Source: Lewinellaceae bacterium (GTDB lineage: Bacteria > Bacteroidota > Bacteroidia > Chitinophagales > Saprospiraceae). From it: a stretch of DNA of 64,000 nt. The DNA lies in the NCBI GenBank assembly GCA_016710765.1, contig JADJUJ010000007.1:248001-312000 (forward strand). The letters are read 5' to 3'. Positions 17,444 through 27,802 of the stretch are shown here, one piece after another (positions within the stretch are counted from its first letter, which is position 1; the number at the start of each line of letters is the position of its first letter). The position numbers were made by a program, and so were the translations under genes. The notes under the pieces are model-generated. The model did no database searches. It was not told where the DNA came from and worked only from the letters and a program-made list of their open reading frames with translations.

Positions 17444-18449
17444 TTAATTTTTCAACAATTCGTCTTTGTATTCGGGTAAAATGCTTTTAAACTTTTCCAG
17501 GGTAGCCTTGAGGCTGTCGTGTGAATAGGCACCTGCGGCATTCTTGTGCCCGCCGCCGTTGAAATGTTTGCGGCAAATGGCCTGCACATCAAGGTCGCCC
17601 TTGGAGCGAAGGCTGAGTTTGACAATGGTAGGCTGGTTGTGGATAAAAACCGCCATTTTAACCTCCTTCACCATCAGCAGGTAATTCACAATCCCTTCGG
17701 TATCGCCGCGCTGTATGTTAAAATCTTCGTAGTCTTTTTTGCTGAGCCAGATGAGGCCCGTTCGGTACTCCGGAAAAAATTCCATGCGGTTGTTCAGGCA
17801 GTGTCCGAGCAGGCGCAGGTTTTTTTCTTTCTGGGAATTAAAAATTTTATCCTGAACGTACTTATCGTCTACTCCGCGGTCGACCAGGTCGGCAACAATC
17901 CGGAATACATTGGCATTGGTAGCATGGCGAAACGAACCGGTATCGGTGACGATGCCGGCGTAGATAGACATGCCGAGGGTGGGATTAATGAACCGGCTTT
18001 CCTTCATTGCCACGATAAATTGGTAAACCATTTCGCAGGTGCTGCTCGCTTCTGGCGTCGAAAAGGCGAATTCGGCCATGTCCTCCGGGTACAGGTGGTG
18101 GTCGATCAGGATACGCGTACCGGGAAGCGTTTTACGAAATCCCCATTTTATCAATGCGGCTGAGGGAGTTAAAATCCAGGAAAATAAATACCGATTTCTT
18201 TCTCAGCATATCCTTGCACTCTTCCGGATGGATATCCCAAATCTGAATGTCTTCTGCACCAGGCAAAAATTCAAACTCTTCGGGGTAGTCGGATGGGAAA
18301 AAAACGTGCGAAGTATGTCCCAGTTGGTCCAGGAAATGACGCATGGCCAGCGAACTTCCAATGGCATCTCCATCCGGATTGCGGTGGGAGAAGATGGCCA
18401 CATTTTTGGGGCTTGCCAGTAAATCTTTGAGCGCGGGTGGTATAACCAT
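17444..18449 (-). CDS. DHH-family phosphoesterase, NrnA-like (frame lesion)
   Basis: NrnA-type proteins degrade nanoRNA and dephosphorylate pAp. From the start at 18449, the DHH motifs appear in order: SHRNPDGDAIGSS (manganese ligands), FLDFNSLSRIDK, then in a second frame LIDHHLYPED (the DHH box), IVTDTGSFRHA, and the DHHA1 motif GGGHKNAAGAYS near the C-terminus. The frame changes at about 18137-18144, where the minus strand reads AAAATGGGGATTTCG. Adding one G and one T (MGDFRKTLPG) rejoins the two parts, so two homopolymer losses are suspected. The rebuilt length of about 336 residues is normal. Confidence 0.88.
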
Positions 18450-18578
18450 AGCAATAATGCCATTTTAGGCGAGAAACGGCCGCAAAACTACAGCATTCCG
18501 GCATCATGAACCGGCTTGCCGCTGCATTATTTTTGTAAAAAGACTTTTTTTAACCTTCCGGGAAACAAATAGTAGCCT

Positions 18579-18586
18579 TACCTTTG
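18579..18586 (+). promoter_or_regulatory. Bacteroidota -7 motif of the ndk promoter
   Basis: TACCTTTG matches TAnnTTTG and stands 83 bases before the ndk ATG; a T-rich -33 region (18545-18551) precedes it at the right spacing. A second match, TATTTTTG, lies at 18528-18535. Confidence 0.6.
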
Positions 18587-18668
18587 CGGCCCGAAAATGG
18601 CGTTGTCGGACTGTCCCTACCGGACACTTTTGAGCCCGCCGTCAACTCTCACAACACAAATCCAGAAC

Positions 18669-19085
18669 ATGTCAAATCGTACCTTTACCATGATTAAGCC
18701 GGATGCTGTACGCGCCGGCAACATTGGCAACATCCTCAAAATGATCAACGACGCTGGTTTCCGCATCGTAGCCATGAAACTCAGCAAAATGAGCATGGAA
18801 CGCGCCGGCGAGTTTTACGCTGTGCACAGCGAACGCCCCTTCTACGGTGAGCTTTGCGAATTCATGAGCAGCGGCCCTATCGTTGCAGCCATTCTTGAAA
18901 AAGACAACGCCGTGGAAGATTTCCGCAAACTCATTGGCGCTACCAACCCTGCTCAGGCTGAAGAAGGTACCATCCGCAAGGCTTATGCCACTTCTGTTGG
19001 TGAAAATGCCGTTCATGGCTCCGACAGTGATGAAAACGCTGCCATCGAAGGCGCTTTCCATTTTAGCGGAACGGAGATGTTCTAA
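18669..19085 (+). CDS. ndk: Nucleoside diphosphate kinase
   Basis: Ndk transfers the gamma-phosphate among NTPs and dNTPs, completing dNTP supply after ribonucleotide reductase. ATG 18669 is chosen over an in-frame ATG at 18597, because MSNRTFTMIKPDAV is the canonical start and the -7 promoter motif at 18579 would leave little leader otherwise. Motifs: TFTMIKPDAV, GNILKMINDAGFRIVAMK, and the active-site NAVHGSDS (H116, phosphohistidine). Length 138 residues is standard. Confidence 0.96.
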   Translation: MSNRTFTMIKPDAVRAGNIGNILKMINDAGFRIVAMKLSKMSMERAGEFYAVHSERPFYGELCEFMSSGPIVAAILEKDNAVEDFRKLIGATNPAQAEEGTIRKAYATSVGENAVHGSDSDENAAIEGAFHFSGTEMF

Positions 19086-19208
19086 ATTGCCTTTTGCCCT
19101 TGGGTGTTTGTCTTTGGCCCGATCGCGGTTATTCCAATGCCTGGGATTTTTACATATTAATTCGGGAAGTGAAGTTGGCGCCTTGTCTGCTTTGCTTCCC
19201 GAAGTTTT

Positions 19209-21560
19209 TTACCGCGTGTAGGCATCCAGCCATTTGCACTCCTTGATGGCATCCTTGTAGAAGTCGGTCCCCTTGTATTTTGTTTTGATCAGGTCGTAAT
19301 AGGTGCTGTAGGCATCGGGCAGCACTGGAATGTTTTTGTTGCCTGGGCGGTAATTGCTGTTCGGACTGCTGAACCATTGTTTTTGGCGGCATCGGGCAGC
19401 CATAAAGGCCGCACGGGCGCCCAATTCTTTGTTGGGCGACAACTCCAGTGCGCGCTGGAAATAAGACAAAGGCAGGTTCATATCGACGTTCTCCCGGTTA
19501 CCCGCCGGTGACCCGTCCAAGGGGAATACCGGCCCAACCGGCAGGCGGTTCCAGTTGGCGCCGCTGCGAAAGAAATCGGTGGTTTTCCAGGCATAACCGA
19601 AGTACGACATATTGTAATACCCCAATCCTATCAAATAGTAGTACCAGGCGGCTTCGGGCTGGCCCTGGGCGGCGGCGGCCCTGGCTTTGAATTCGAATTG
19701 CATCAGTTTGTCGGCAACTTCGAGGCGGTTCAGCAACAAGGTATCGGTGATGGGCCGGTCGATGCGCTCGTGGAGGATTTCCCGAAACGGACTGAATTTG
19801 GTCATGCCTACCTGCTGCACTTTGGGTATTTTTTGCATGATGGTGATGGCCGCTTCTGGCTGGCCCAGGCTCAGGTAGTAGGCACCCTTGAGTTCCATGA
19901 GGTAGGCACGCAGCCGGTCCGGATTCGTGTCCATCTGCATCGCTTTTTCCATGAAAATGGGGTTATCCTCATCGGCCGCCTGAAGAAGGTTATCGATGGC
20001 GTCGGGGTCGGGGTTGTAGGTCAGGGCCTGAGGAGGGAAAGCCGCGAGCACGGCTTTTCCCGGCTGCCCGGCTGCAGCATAAGCGGCAGAAAGCCAATCC
20101 TGCAAAAACGGCTCGAAGAGGGGGAAGTCCTTGAAGGTTTTGTAACTCCGTACCCGGAAACCAGCCTGGTCGGCATAGGCGTCATTGGGATTGATTTGCA
20201 CGATTTCCAGCAACACCCGCCAGATGTCGATTTGGCGTTGCAGGTTCCGCTCGTAATCGCTTCGCCCAAGGGTTTTTTCTGCTTTTTTGAGTGAGATGGT
20301 AGCAGCGTAGTAGTCGCCAGCGAGCAGTTCCAGGTATCCGATGACCGATTTCCACAATTGCGGATTGGCGCATTTGTTTTCCCTAATGACCCGTCGTGTA
20401 AGGTTTTGAAGGTCGATCAATTGCTGACTGGCGGCCTTCCACTGTGATTTTGGCACCTTGTAGCCATATTTCTTCTCCGTTACATCGGTGTACAGGAATA
20501 TTTTTTCGAGGTCCTGCACATTGCTGATCAGGAGCAGATCGAGTTGCGGACTTCCCGGGTCAAGCGCGTAGGTGGCAGCCAAATCGGGCACAGTAAATGT
20601 TTTCGACCGGCCGGCCCGCATAAGGTACAGGGTAGCGCGGTCAGCGTCCGATTTACACAAGTCGTAGGCAGCCTTCCAGTCCTTGTCGTTGCGCAGTTTA
20701 AAACTGCGGAATGCCTGGGTGCGCTTGGAAGGGCAAAGACGAAAAATGACAGCGTAACGGTAGGCTGCCTCCGGGTATCGGCCCATTTGCTGCAACGCGC
20801 CTGCCACATGACCCAATATCCAGTAGTACATGATGCTGGGCTTTTTACGGTCAATTTTGGGCAGCAGGTCGTTAAACAAACGCACCGTTTGCTCCCAGGC
20901 CCGGTTGTAATGCGCCAGGCGGATCAATTGGTAGGCGTAGCGCAGCTTGAGGTAGTGCGAACTGGTATGGTTAAACCGATCGGTGCCCTCATCGATGAGC
21001 CGCTGCATGGATGCCGGATCACGGTAAGGTGGATTCCAGGGGCCGCCCACCGACACTACAAAAGGCTCACATCTTCGGGCAAACATCAGGTAATCGATCA
21101 CTTCTGTGCATTTGTTGAGCACCAGCATTTCTGCAAAAGTATTGCCCCCGAAAGGGTAGGGCATGATCCTTCGTTCATCCTTGCTGGTGATGCGCTGCTG
21201 CAATTCGGCCAGGTCGGTGATGGAGGCCTTGTAAATTACAAATTCAGCATCTTCAGCTTCTGGCTGCGAACAAAACCGTTCGCACCATTCCACCACATTG
21301 TCTTCTTTTTGGATGTCGCGGTTGAAATACACCCGCTGGTAGTAGTCTTCCCAGCTGACCATAAACGGTGCATAGGCAGCATTTTTATTGATAATTTCGG
21401 GGATCAGAAAGGTATAGCCCTTGAATACGGGCTTGTTGGGATCACATGCACCCCGGGGCGCCTGAAAGGTGTGCGAATGGAACGATACTCCCAGCAAAAA
21501 AATGCTAAGGAGGCCCATGTTTCGAAAGTGGCTTAATCGGTTTATTCCATTTTGCGGCAT
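19209..21560 (-). CDS. Large secreted TPR-like protein of unknown function
   Basis: This 783-residue protein carries a signal segment near residues 12-32 (RNMGLLSIFLLGVSFHSHTF). The body is almost all alpha-helical with degenerate TPR-like pairs: LRYAYQLIRLAHYNRAWEQTVRLFNDLLPKI, ILGHVAGALQQMGRYPEAAYRYAVIFRLCP, YYLSLGQPEAAITIMQKI, and LSYFQRALELSPNKELGARAAFMAARCRQ. An aromatic-rich motif AWYYYLIGLGYYNMSYFGYAW is notable. No catalytic motif is recognisable. Its start overlaps the end of the 354-residue gene upstream by 19 bases, so the two are co-translated and probably work together. Similar helical gene pairs occur in other Bacteroidota, but I do not recognise a named family. Confidence 0.75.
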   Translation of the reverse strand: MPQNGINRLSHFRNMGLLSIFLLGVSFHSHTFQAPRGACDPNKPVFKGYTFLIPEIINKNAAYAPFMVSWEDYYQRVYFNRDIQKEDNVVEWCERFCSQPEAEDAEFVIYKASITDLAELQQRITSKDERRIMPYPFGGNTFAEMLVLNKCTEVIDYLMFARRCEPFVVSVGGPWNPPYRDPASMQRLIDEGTDRFNHTSSHYLKLRYAYQLIRLAHYNRAWEQTVRLFNDLLPKIDRKKPSIMYYWILGHVAGALQQMGRYPEAAYRYAVIFRLCPSKRTQAFRSFKLRNDKDWKAAYDLCKSDADRATLYLMRAGRSKTFTVPDLAATYALDPGSPQLDLLLISNVQDLEKIFLYTDVTEKKYGYKVPKSQWKAASQQLIDLQNLTRRVIRENKCANPQLWKSVIGYLELLAGDYYAATISLKKAEKTLGRSDYERNLQRQIDIWRVLLEIVQINPNDAYADQAGFRVRSYKTFKDFPLFEPFLQDWLSAAYAAAGQPGKAVLAAFPPQALTYNPDPDAIDNLLQAADEDNPIFMEKAMQMDTNPDRLRAYLMELKGAYYLSLGQPEAAITIMQKIPKVQQVGMTKFSPFREILHERIDRPITDTLLLNRLEVADKLMQFEFKARAAAAQGQPEAAWYYYLIGLGYYNMSYFGYAWKTTDFFRSGANWNRLPVGPVFPLDGSPAGNRENVDMNLPLSYFQRALELSPNKELGARAAFMAARCRQKQWFSSPNSNYRPGNKNIPVLPDAYSTYYDLIKTKYKGTDFYKDAIKECKWLDAYTR

Positions 21561-22606
21561 ACTGCTTCGAGTAGTTGAACGGGGTATTGTTGTACCACTG
21601 CATCACTCAATTGAAAAAAAGCGATGTCCGGCTTTTTGTCGAGTTGAAGTTGTGCACCCCAGTTGGCGGCGAGCAACAGGCGTTCGGAGGAAATGGTCTC
21701 CCGCCGAATCCAGTCACCCGCACGAAGATAATGCCCTTCACGCAAGGTTCCCTGTTTCACCGCCCAGGAATAAGCATTTTCTGCAGTGAAGCAGCTCGTA
21801 TCGGACAGTTGTTGTGCATCGAGCGAGGGAATAATCTTCCATAAATCGCCGTTTCGGTACACCAAGCTCCAGGAAAAGAGCGGCAAGGCGAGGTCGAGCG
21901 GCAGGCGGTAATTGCGCGGCGCGCCCTTGATGTATTTGCTGGCAGCCGTTTCGTCAAAGATCGAGTTTTCTGTGCGCCAGTCGTCGATGTCACCGGTATT
22001 GTAGAGCATCAACATGCCGCGGTCGACGGGTGGCACCCCAGTTTGATCCGGAAATTTATACTGGTGCAGCCGGATGGTGGCACTGAGTATGCCTGTTGGG
22101 GCTAACCGCTTTTTTAACGTATTTAAAAAGGCAAAATAGGCGTTTTGTGTTGATGGCGACCAGTCGCAATCGATTTGCAGGCGTTTGAGGGGCCAACATC
22201 CCAGTTTTTGCAAAACACCCTCACTGTACGCCAACACACGCGAAGCCAGCGAATCGATGGTTGCCCCGGAGCGATTTCGAAATACCTGATTGCTGAGAAA
22301 TATACAGGGCGTGATGTCGCGCCCCAGCCAGTCGCTGCTGTCGGGCACCGTAAGTTGTGCCATCGGGTAGGGCTCCCCTGTAGTGTCGTCAACGCCAATG
22401 TCCAGTATTTTTACATAAAGTCGCTTGCAGTGCAGGCTGTCGAGGTAGGCCTTTTCATTTGCACTCAAACTGCCGGTGGTGCCCCAAAAGTAAAATGCGG
22501 GTTGCGGTACTCGCGGGGTAGCATGGCATCTCCACAGCAAGATGCAAAAGAGTCCGGTTCCAATCAGGAACAGTAATATGGTGTAGGCAGAGTTGTGCCG
22601 GATCAA
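21542..22606 (-). CDS. Membrane-anchored TIM-barrel-like protein (DUF3142-like)
   Basis: The 354-residue protein has an N-terminal membrane anchor or signal (YTILLFLIGTGLFCILLW). The rest looks like a small TIM barrel. RLYVKILDIGVDD, PCIFLSNQVF, LKRLQIDCDWSPSTQNAYFAFL, ILSATIRLHQYKF, and RGMLMLYNTGDIDDW follow the strand-helix pattern of DUF3142 / glycosidase-like proteins. D-x-D in QIDCDWS may be at the active pole. A substrate cannot be named. It is the first gene of a two-gene unit and overlaps the 783-residue TPR gene by 19 bases. The family link is from pattern only. Confidence 0.65.
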   Translation of the reverse strand: MIRHNSAYTILLFLIGTGLFCILLWRCHATPRVPQPAFYFWGTTGSLSANEKAYLDSLHCKRLYVKILDIGVDDTTGEPYPMAQLTVPDSSDWLGRDITPCIFLSNQVFRNRSGATIDSLASRVLAYSEGVLQKLGCWPLKRLQIDCDWSPSTQNAYFAFLNTLKKRLAPTGILSATIRLHQYKFPDQTGVPPVDRGMLMLYNTGDIDDWRTENSIFDETAASKYIKGAPRNYRLPLDLALPLFSWSLVYRNGDLWKIIPSLDAQQLSDTSCFTAENAYSWAVKQGTLREGHYLRAGDWIRRETISSERLLLAANWGAQLQLDKKPDIAFFQLSDAVVQQYPVQLLEAVCRKME

Positions 22607-22661
22607 AGCAAAGGGAGATTTTTAAGTTAAGTGACAAGCACTAGCCATGGCACAAAAATGA

Positions 22662-24680
22662 TCATTGTTTAGGCGTAATAAAAAAGCTGAGCGTTTGGAC
22701 GTTCAGGGTTTCGCTGCCGGTGCGCGTGAGTTCACCGCCCCTGCTTTGTACATCATCAGAAAAAAAACTGTCGGAAATTAATTTTTCCAATGGGGAAGAG
22801 GCGGCTGGCCCCCGTGTCAATTGCCCGCCACTGTTTTTGATACTCCTTAGGTCAACTTCGGTCGGGGTGGCTACCAGTTTGAAAATTTCCCGACCATAGG
22901 GCGGGTTAACCTTCCAAACCCGCGGGTGTTCGAATGCCCCACCAGGCTGCAGGGTAAAAAAAGCGGCCGTTTCACTCGTCTTTTCGAGAGGGAAAAGGAT
23001 GTTGAATTCGTTGTTGGGTTGCACATCGATGAGGTTGTAAAAGGCCACGATACTGCCATTGTTGTGCACCTTTAGGAGGAAACGGAGGCCTTCCTGTAGG
23101 CGTATGGTTCCTGTGGCATCGGTGTAGGCAGCGATGTCGAGGCGCTCCAGAACCTTGCCATTGTCATCCACGCGAACCGGAATAATCTCCATCTTCAATT
23201 GTAAATCCGGACTGTTGCCTGGAAGATTGCGAAGCATTTTGGCCTGGCCGGCGCGTTTCGCGGCCTGTATGATTGTTTTAGCTTGATTTTCGGTAGAGCC
23301 TTTCAGGGTTATGGTGTCTACAAATTGTTCGTTGCCGTCCAACAGCAACAAACGCTGTCCTTCCTGAATCACGATCAGATCATAAGGCGCTTCTGTCAGG
23401 ATCAACTTGAAATCGTTGATTTTTTGGACGGTAGCTTGTTTCAGCAGACTGTCCTGTAGTTCCAGCCGGACATGAACGCGGAGCGTGCCCGGGCTGGGGT
23501 CGGTGACGTAAACCCAGGCGCTGCGCAAAAAATCCGGATCGCAAAGGGTGTCCAGTTTAATAAAGCTTTCCATGGGCCGGCTTTTGATTACCGTGCCACT
23601 GACGACTGGTGTGGTATGGCGAAAATCGTGCGTTTCGGGCTTGAAAAAGCCTACGATAGCGTCTTCTTCTAGCCCCATGAGCCATCCTGCGTCGATTTGA
23701 ACCTGCAACAAGGAGCGCATGGATTTGATGCGAAAGAAGTCCGTTTGCGCAATGGTCTGCCCGCCGAGTACTTTGCGGTCCAGATCGCCTTCTGATTGCG
23801 GCGTTTGTTGAGAGACCCTAAGGGCCATTTCCTTCCGGATGCTTTCAAACAAGCCGCGGTAGCTGGTTGTGGTATCAGCAGCACTGAAATAGGTGCTAAA
23901 AGCCAGGCTCAGGGAGCCAACTTCCCGCCCGGCGGCATCCGTGGTTTCGTAGTTCAGTTGGTGTTGTGCAGCGCCAAAAAAAGCCACCATTGGCGACAAG
24001 TTTCTCGAATCCACCACTTCCAGTTGGGTGGTTTCCTGGGGTGGCTCTGCCGCATGGTGACGGACCCAGGCGCTGTCTGCCATAACCGTGGTGGTGCCCC
24101 TTGCAACCGCCATTCCACGGGTGCCGGTGCCGCTGTGACAAGCGTCAAGCACCACAATCAGTTGACCTTTGAGTCCGATCTTTTTTCGAATTTTTTGAAA
24201 ATACTCCCCCAGTTCATCGTCGCGGATGAGGTGCTGGCCCTCGTTCACCCCGGGCACAAACTGCATTGGTGAGTCATAAGGCACGATGGCTTCGTCGTAC
24301 CCATCGGGCTCATCGTTGCCATTGTCAGCCACTTGTTGCCCATGACCTGAAAACTGGAAATAAACGATGTCGGATTCCTTGCATCGCTTGAGCAACTGCT
24401 GGAGTGCTTGCAAAATACCTTCCCTGGTGGCCTTGTCATCAATCAGCGTATCAATATGTTCCGCCAAAAAACCTTGTCGCATCAAAGCAGGTCGAATGAC
24501 CCCCAGGTCGTTGACGGCATGTATGTGCTGCCAGCCTGAACTGGAAGGATAATTGCCAACGGCTACGAGGAGGGCAATTTTTTCTGCATGTGCAGCCGTG
24601 CTACACCACAGCAGTGCGCAAAGCAGGGTAATGATTTTCCAGTTAGGCAAATGAATGATGGGAAGAGGAGATCGTTTCAT
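22662..24680 (-). CDS. Secreted caspase-fold (C14) protease with DUF4384-like domain
   Basis: This 672-residue protease has a signal peptide (IITLLCALLWCSTAAHA). A caspase domain covers about 33-300 with VAVGNYPSSSGWQHIHAVNDL, the catalytic His in YFQFSGHGQQ (H113), and the catalytic Cys in VVLDACHSGTGTRG (C181). GNDEPDGYDEAIVPYD between them is typical of metacaspase-like enzymes. The C-terminal part includes LRFLLKVHNNGSIVAFYNLIDVQPNNEFNILFP...FTLQPGG...PPYGREIFKLVATP. That is a good match to the DUF4384 pattern of extracellular or envelope caspases. The catalytic dyad is intact. It is divergent from the next caspase gene over a 98-base shared promoter region. Confidence 0.85.
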   Translation of the reverse strand: MKRSPLPIIHLPNWKIITLLCALLWCSTAAHAEKIALLVAVGNYPSSSGWQHIHAVNDLGVIRPALMRQGFLAEHIDTLIDDKATREGILQALQQLLKRCKESDIVYFQFSGHGQQVADNGNDEPDGYDEAIVPYDSPMQFVPGVNEGQHLIRDDELGEYFQKIRKKIGLKGQLIVVLDACHSGTGTRGMAVARGTTTVMADSAWVRHHAAEPPQETTQLEVVDSRNLSPMVAFFGAAQHQLNYETTDAAGREVGSLSLAFSTYFSAADTTTSYRGLFESIRKEMALRVSQQTPQSEGDLDRKVLGGQTIAQTDFFRIKSMRSLLQVQIDAGWLMGLEEDAIVGFFKPETHDFRHTTPVVSGTVIKSRPMESFIKLDTLCDPDFLRSAWVYVTDPSPGTLRVHVRLELQDSLLKQATVQKINDFKLILTEAPYDLIVIQEGQRLLLLDGNEQFVDTITLKGSTENQAKTIIQAAKRAGQAKMLRNLPGNSPDLQLKMEIIPVRVDDNGKVLERLDIAAYTDATGTIRLQEGLRFLLKVHNNGSIVAFYNLIDVQPNNEFNILFPLEKTSETAAFFTLQPGGAFEHPRVWKVNPPYGREIFKLVATPTEVDLRSIKNSGGQLTRGPAASSPLEKLISDSFFSDDVQSRGGELTRTGSETLNVQTLSFFITPKQ

Positions 24681-24778
24681 ATGGGCAACGTACTAATCAG
24701 GCCGAAGTTAATCGTTTTTAGAATTATGATATTGTCGGAATAAAAGATTTTCTTTGTTTGTAGAAACCAAATGTTGCC
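24681..24778. promoter_or_regulatory. Shared divergent promoter region of two caspase genes
   Basis: These 98 bases separate the start codons of two divergent caspase-fold genes and are visibly AT-rich with TTTG-containing runs (for example TTTCTTTGTTTG near 24750-24761). No exact TAnnTTTG can be assigned with confidence, but both genes must be driven from here. Confidence 0.4.
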
Positions 24779-27003
24779 ATGCTGCTCCGCGTTGTGCTTT
24801 TTCTATACCTATCTGGTTTTGCTGCTGTTCTGATGGCGCAGGTGAAGGGTATTGAACCGGCGGAGGAGCCCTTTTCCGGAAATATAAAGGGGAAAACCTG
24901 GGCCCTGGTAGTTGGTGTATCCAACTATGAAAATAAAAAAATACCTAACCTGAATTATGCCGCGGAGGATGCCCTGGCTTTTGCCGCTTACCTGCAATCG
25001 CCGGCCGGCGGTTTGCTGGATTCCAGTCATCTGCGCCTCTTGTTAAATGAGCAGGCAAAACAGGCAGATTTTGGTGCCGGGCTGAGTTGGCTTCAGGAGG
25101 TCAGTCGGGAGGGCGACCGCGTGATCATCTTTTTCAGTGGACATGCCGACGTGGAGAGCAGTTGGGTGGACCAACCGGGCTACCTGCTGACGTACAATTC
25201 CCCCTATCATGGCTACGACCAGGGCGGTGCTTATTCCATCATTTTTTTGCAAATGGCGGTGAATACCTTGACCACCAAAAACAAAGCCAGTGTATTGCTG
25301 ATCAGCGATGCCTGCCATTCCGGAAAACTCGGCGGCAGTGCTATCAGTGGCGCGCAACTTGCTTACCGCGATTTGTCAAACCGAATTGAAAGCGATATCA
25401 AGGTGCTGTCTTGTCAGGAAAACGAATACAGTCTGGAAGGTTATCAGTGGGGAGGGGGCACGGCGTGTTTACCTATTTTCTGGTCAAGGGACTGTATGGC
25501 ATGGCAGATGCCAACCACAACGGCCGTGTGACCCTGATGGAATTGCGCCATTATCTGGAAGAACAGGTTTCAAGCCAGGCGCAACCCCACAAGCAGGTGC
25601 CGGTGACGCAGGGTGAAATGACGGCCCAGGTGGCCAGGGTTGATCAGGACCTGTTGGCCACCATTGAAAGCGACCCCTCGAACCGATTGCCCATTTTTAC
25701 CGCCGGAAACAGCAAGAGCCTGGATGATATGAATCCAGACAGTATTGATCCGGCGCTGGGTAAGCAATACAGGGCTTTCCAGCGGGCGCTGGCCGAAAAG
25801 CGGTTTTTTATCCCAGACGGCAACAATGCAGAGGCGATGTACAATTTTCTTATGGGACAAAAAATGTTGGCGCCGCTGTACCCTCACCTCACCCGGCAAT
25901 ACGCAGCAGCCCTTCAAAACGGCGCGCAAGAGGCTATCAACGCCATCTTGTCGGGCAACTTGTTGGAGATCAACAAATCGGTGCGCGAACAACTGGACGA
26001 ATACGGCAATTTTCCGCAATACCTGGCGCGGGCTGCCGAGTTGCTTGGCTCGGAGCATTACATGTACCCCAGCCTGAAGGCCCGGCAGCATCTGTTTGAA
26101 GGCTGGCTATTGTACCTCAAAACGGTTAATTCCGGTGGGTCGGTAGCAGGCATGGCCGTTATGGCGTATTACCGGGAGGCCTTGGAGTTTGAGCCTCACA
26201 ATACGCTCACGCACCTGTTCATGGGCGAGTGTTTTGCCCGGCAACTGCATCAAATTGATTCGGCAGATTTCCATGGGCGGCAGGCCATTCGCTATGCCGA
26301 CACCTGGCCGCTGCCTTACGCCATGCTGGCCCTGCGTTTGTCGCAAGCCGGCCGGTTCGAACCCGCAAAAGAGATTCTCGATCGCGCCATGGCCCTCGAT
26401 TCCACCGACGCCTTTGTGCTGATGAGCCTGGGCGCCTGGTACAATTATCTGAAACAGTATGCGGCGGCGGCGAAGGTTTTTGAAAAAGTGACAGTACAGG
26501 AGCCCGAGAACGACCTGGCCTGGTACAATCTTGGGGCTGCCCAATACAATGCAGGTGATTACCACGGTGCGGAAAATGCTGCACTGGAATCGGCGCAGCT
26601 GAACCCCGATCAGTTCAATGCCTTTGACCTGCTGGGACTGGTATACGCGAATTGGGAACAATACGAAACCGCGGCAAGCATGTACGAAAAAGCCTTGGCA
26701 GCCAATCCATTGCATGCCTCCCTTCGGGTGCGACTGGGTTTCGTATACGTGGCGATGGAAAAATATGAGCAGGCTGAAGCGGAATTTCACGAAGCCGTGC
26801 GGCTTAATCCTGAGGAAAAAGACCCCGACGTGTGGTACAACCTGTTCTACTTTGCGGTGTACGATGGCCGGCTGGAAGAGGCCCTGGGCTACCTTAAAAG
26901 AACCCTGGAACTGGGCGGGATTACCCGGCAGGAACTGGAGGAGGATTCGGATTTGAAGGCGTTGCGGAAGACGAAGGGGTATAAGGAGTTGGTGGGGGGA
27001 TGA
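24779..27003 (+). CDS. Caspase-fold protease with EF-hand loop and TPR array (frame lesion)
   Basis: This gene encodes signal peptide (1-20), caspase domain, a calcium loop, and about seven C-terminal TPRs. The caspase part has WALVVGVSNYENKKIPNLNYA, catalytic His in FFSGHAD (H122), and Cys in ISDACHSGKLGG (C179). The frame breaks at a run of five G (25454-25458). Restoring one G gives YQWGGGHGVFTYF, exactly as in the paralog at 28566 (EQWGGGHGCFSY). Next is DANHNGRVTLME (about 244-255), a canonical EF-hand loop. TPRs follow (AWYNLGAAQYNAGDYHGAENAALE, AFDLLGLVYANWEQYETAASMYEKAL, LRVRLGFVYVAMEKYEQAEAEFHEAV). Rebuilt length is about 741 residues. It is probably an exported, calcium-modulated caspase whose TPRs bind partners or prodomains. 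Confidence 0.85.
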
Positions 27004-27061
27004 GTATTATATTTCTTAATAGGTAAGTAGAAACCTTGTTTTTTGATAAAATTTATACATT

Positions 27062-27706
27062 ATGAAATCAAATCTATCATTTATTGGCGCCCTTCTGCTC
27101 CTTCTGGTTTTACTGTCTTCAAGCAAATGTAATACAGGGGATTCACCCGGGGATCAGCAAATCCTTGCAGAGGGGGCACTTATCGACATAAGTTGTTTTA
27201 GTACAATGAATAAACAATTTCACGTGACGAGCTCCAATGGCTTTGATGCATACACTGATAGACTTGGAAGTATTAAAAAAGTCTTTGTTCAGAAGGGTTC
27301 TTCCGTGCAAGTTCTTGATGATTCAATAGAAATGCAGGAATTAACATTTATAGAATTGGGGGTACTTGAATCAGTTTCATTCTCATTTGATAAATCTTTA
27401 AATTCAGGAGATACTTCAAAAATAAAAGGGTCGGTGGTCTTTGAGTCATCTGGAAATGATGTTTATGTAGTTACTGTTACAGAGGAGGCTGGTCAACAAA
27501 GAAGTGAAGAAATTAGATGTAAAGGCGATGGTACTTTTGAAAAGGGAGATATTGAATTAACATTTCCGATAACATTTGAGGTTCTAAAAAAGCCAAGTAC
27601 AGGTTCAGTTGAATCTAAGGGGAAAATCAAGATAAAAAATGCTGGCGCGGAGAACAAAGTGGACATCAAACTCAATCAAACCAAAAAGAAATGGGTGCTT
27701 CAGTAA
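27062..27706 (+). CDS. AT-rich small lipoprotein A, unknown family
   Basis: This 214-residue protein has a lipoprotein signal with SSSKC (Cys about 23). The body is beta-rich and polar. It ends with GKIKIKNAGAENKVDIKLNQTKKKW. It is visibly poorer in G+C than its neighbours; for example 20 of 60 bases at 27301-27360 are G or C. It is a distant paralog of the next gene. Both contain a Asp-rich middle motif (VLDDSIEMQELTF against VFDGTEIIEELLF) and a closing KIKIK...xIDIKLxQ. It lies 58 bases after a caspase-TPR gene on the same strand. I do not recognise the family; a caspase partner or inhibitor is a guess from position only. Confidence 0.7.
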   Translation: MKSNLSFIGALLLLLVLLSSSKCNTGDSPGDQQILAEGALIDISCFSTMNKQFHVTSSNGFDAYTDRLGSIKKVFVQKGSSVQVLDDSIEMQELTFIELGVLESVSFSFDKSLNSGDTSKIKGSVVFESSGNDVYVVTVTEEAGQQRSEEIRCKGDGTFEKGDIELTFPITFEVLKKPSTGSVESKGKIKIKNAGAENKVDIKLNQTKKKWVLQ

Positions 27707-27802
27707 CTCAATTAATGACCTCCTGGATTTTCACGCAAAAAGGGCCCGCATGATTTTTTAGTGAGTAGAGGCATTACCCGATCACTTAAAAAGCGAATTC
27801 CA

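Noticed and set aside
20544..21536. 330-residue plus-strand open frame antisense to the 783-residue gene
   Set aside because: Shadow of the minus-strand gene; no start context or recognisable motif.
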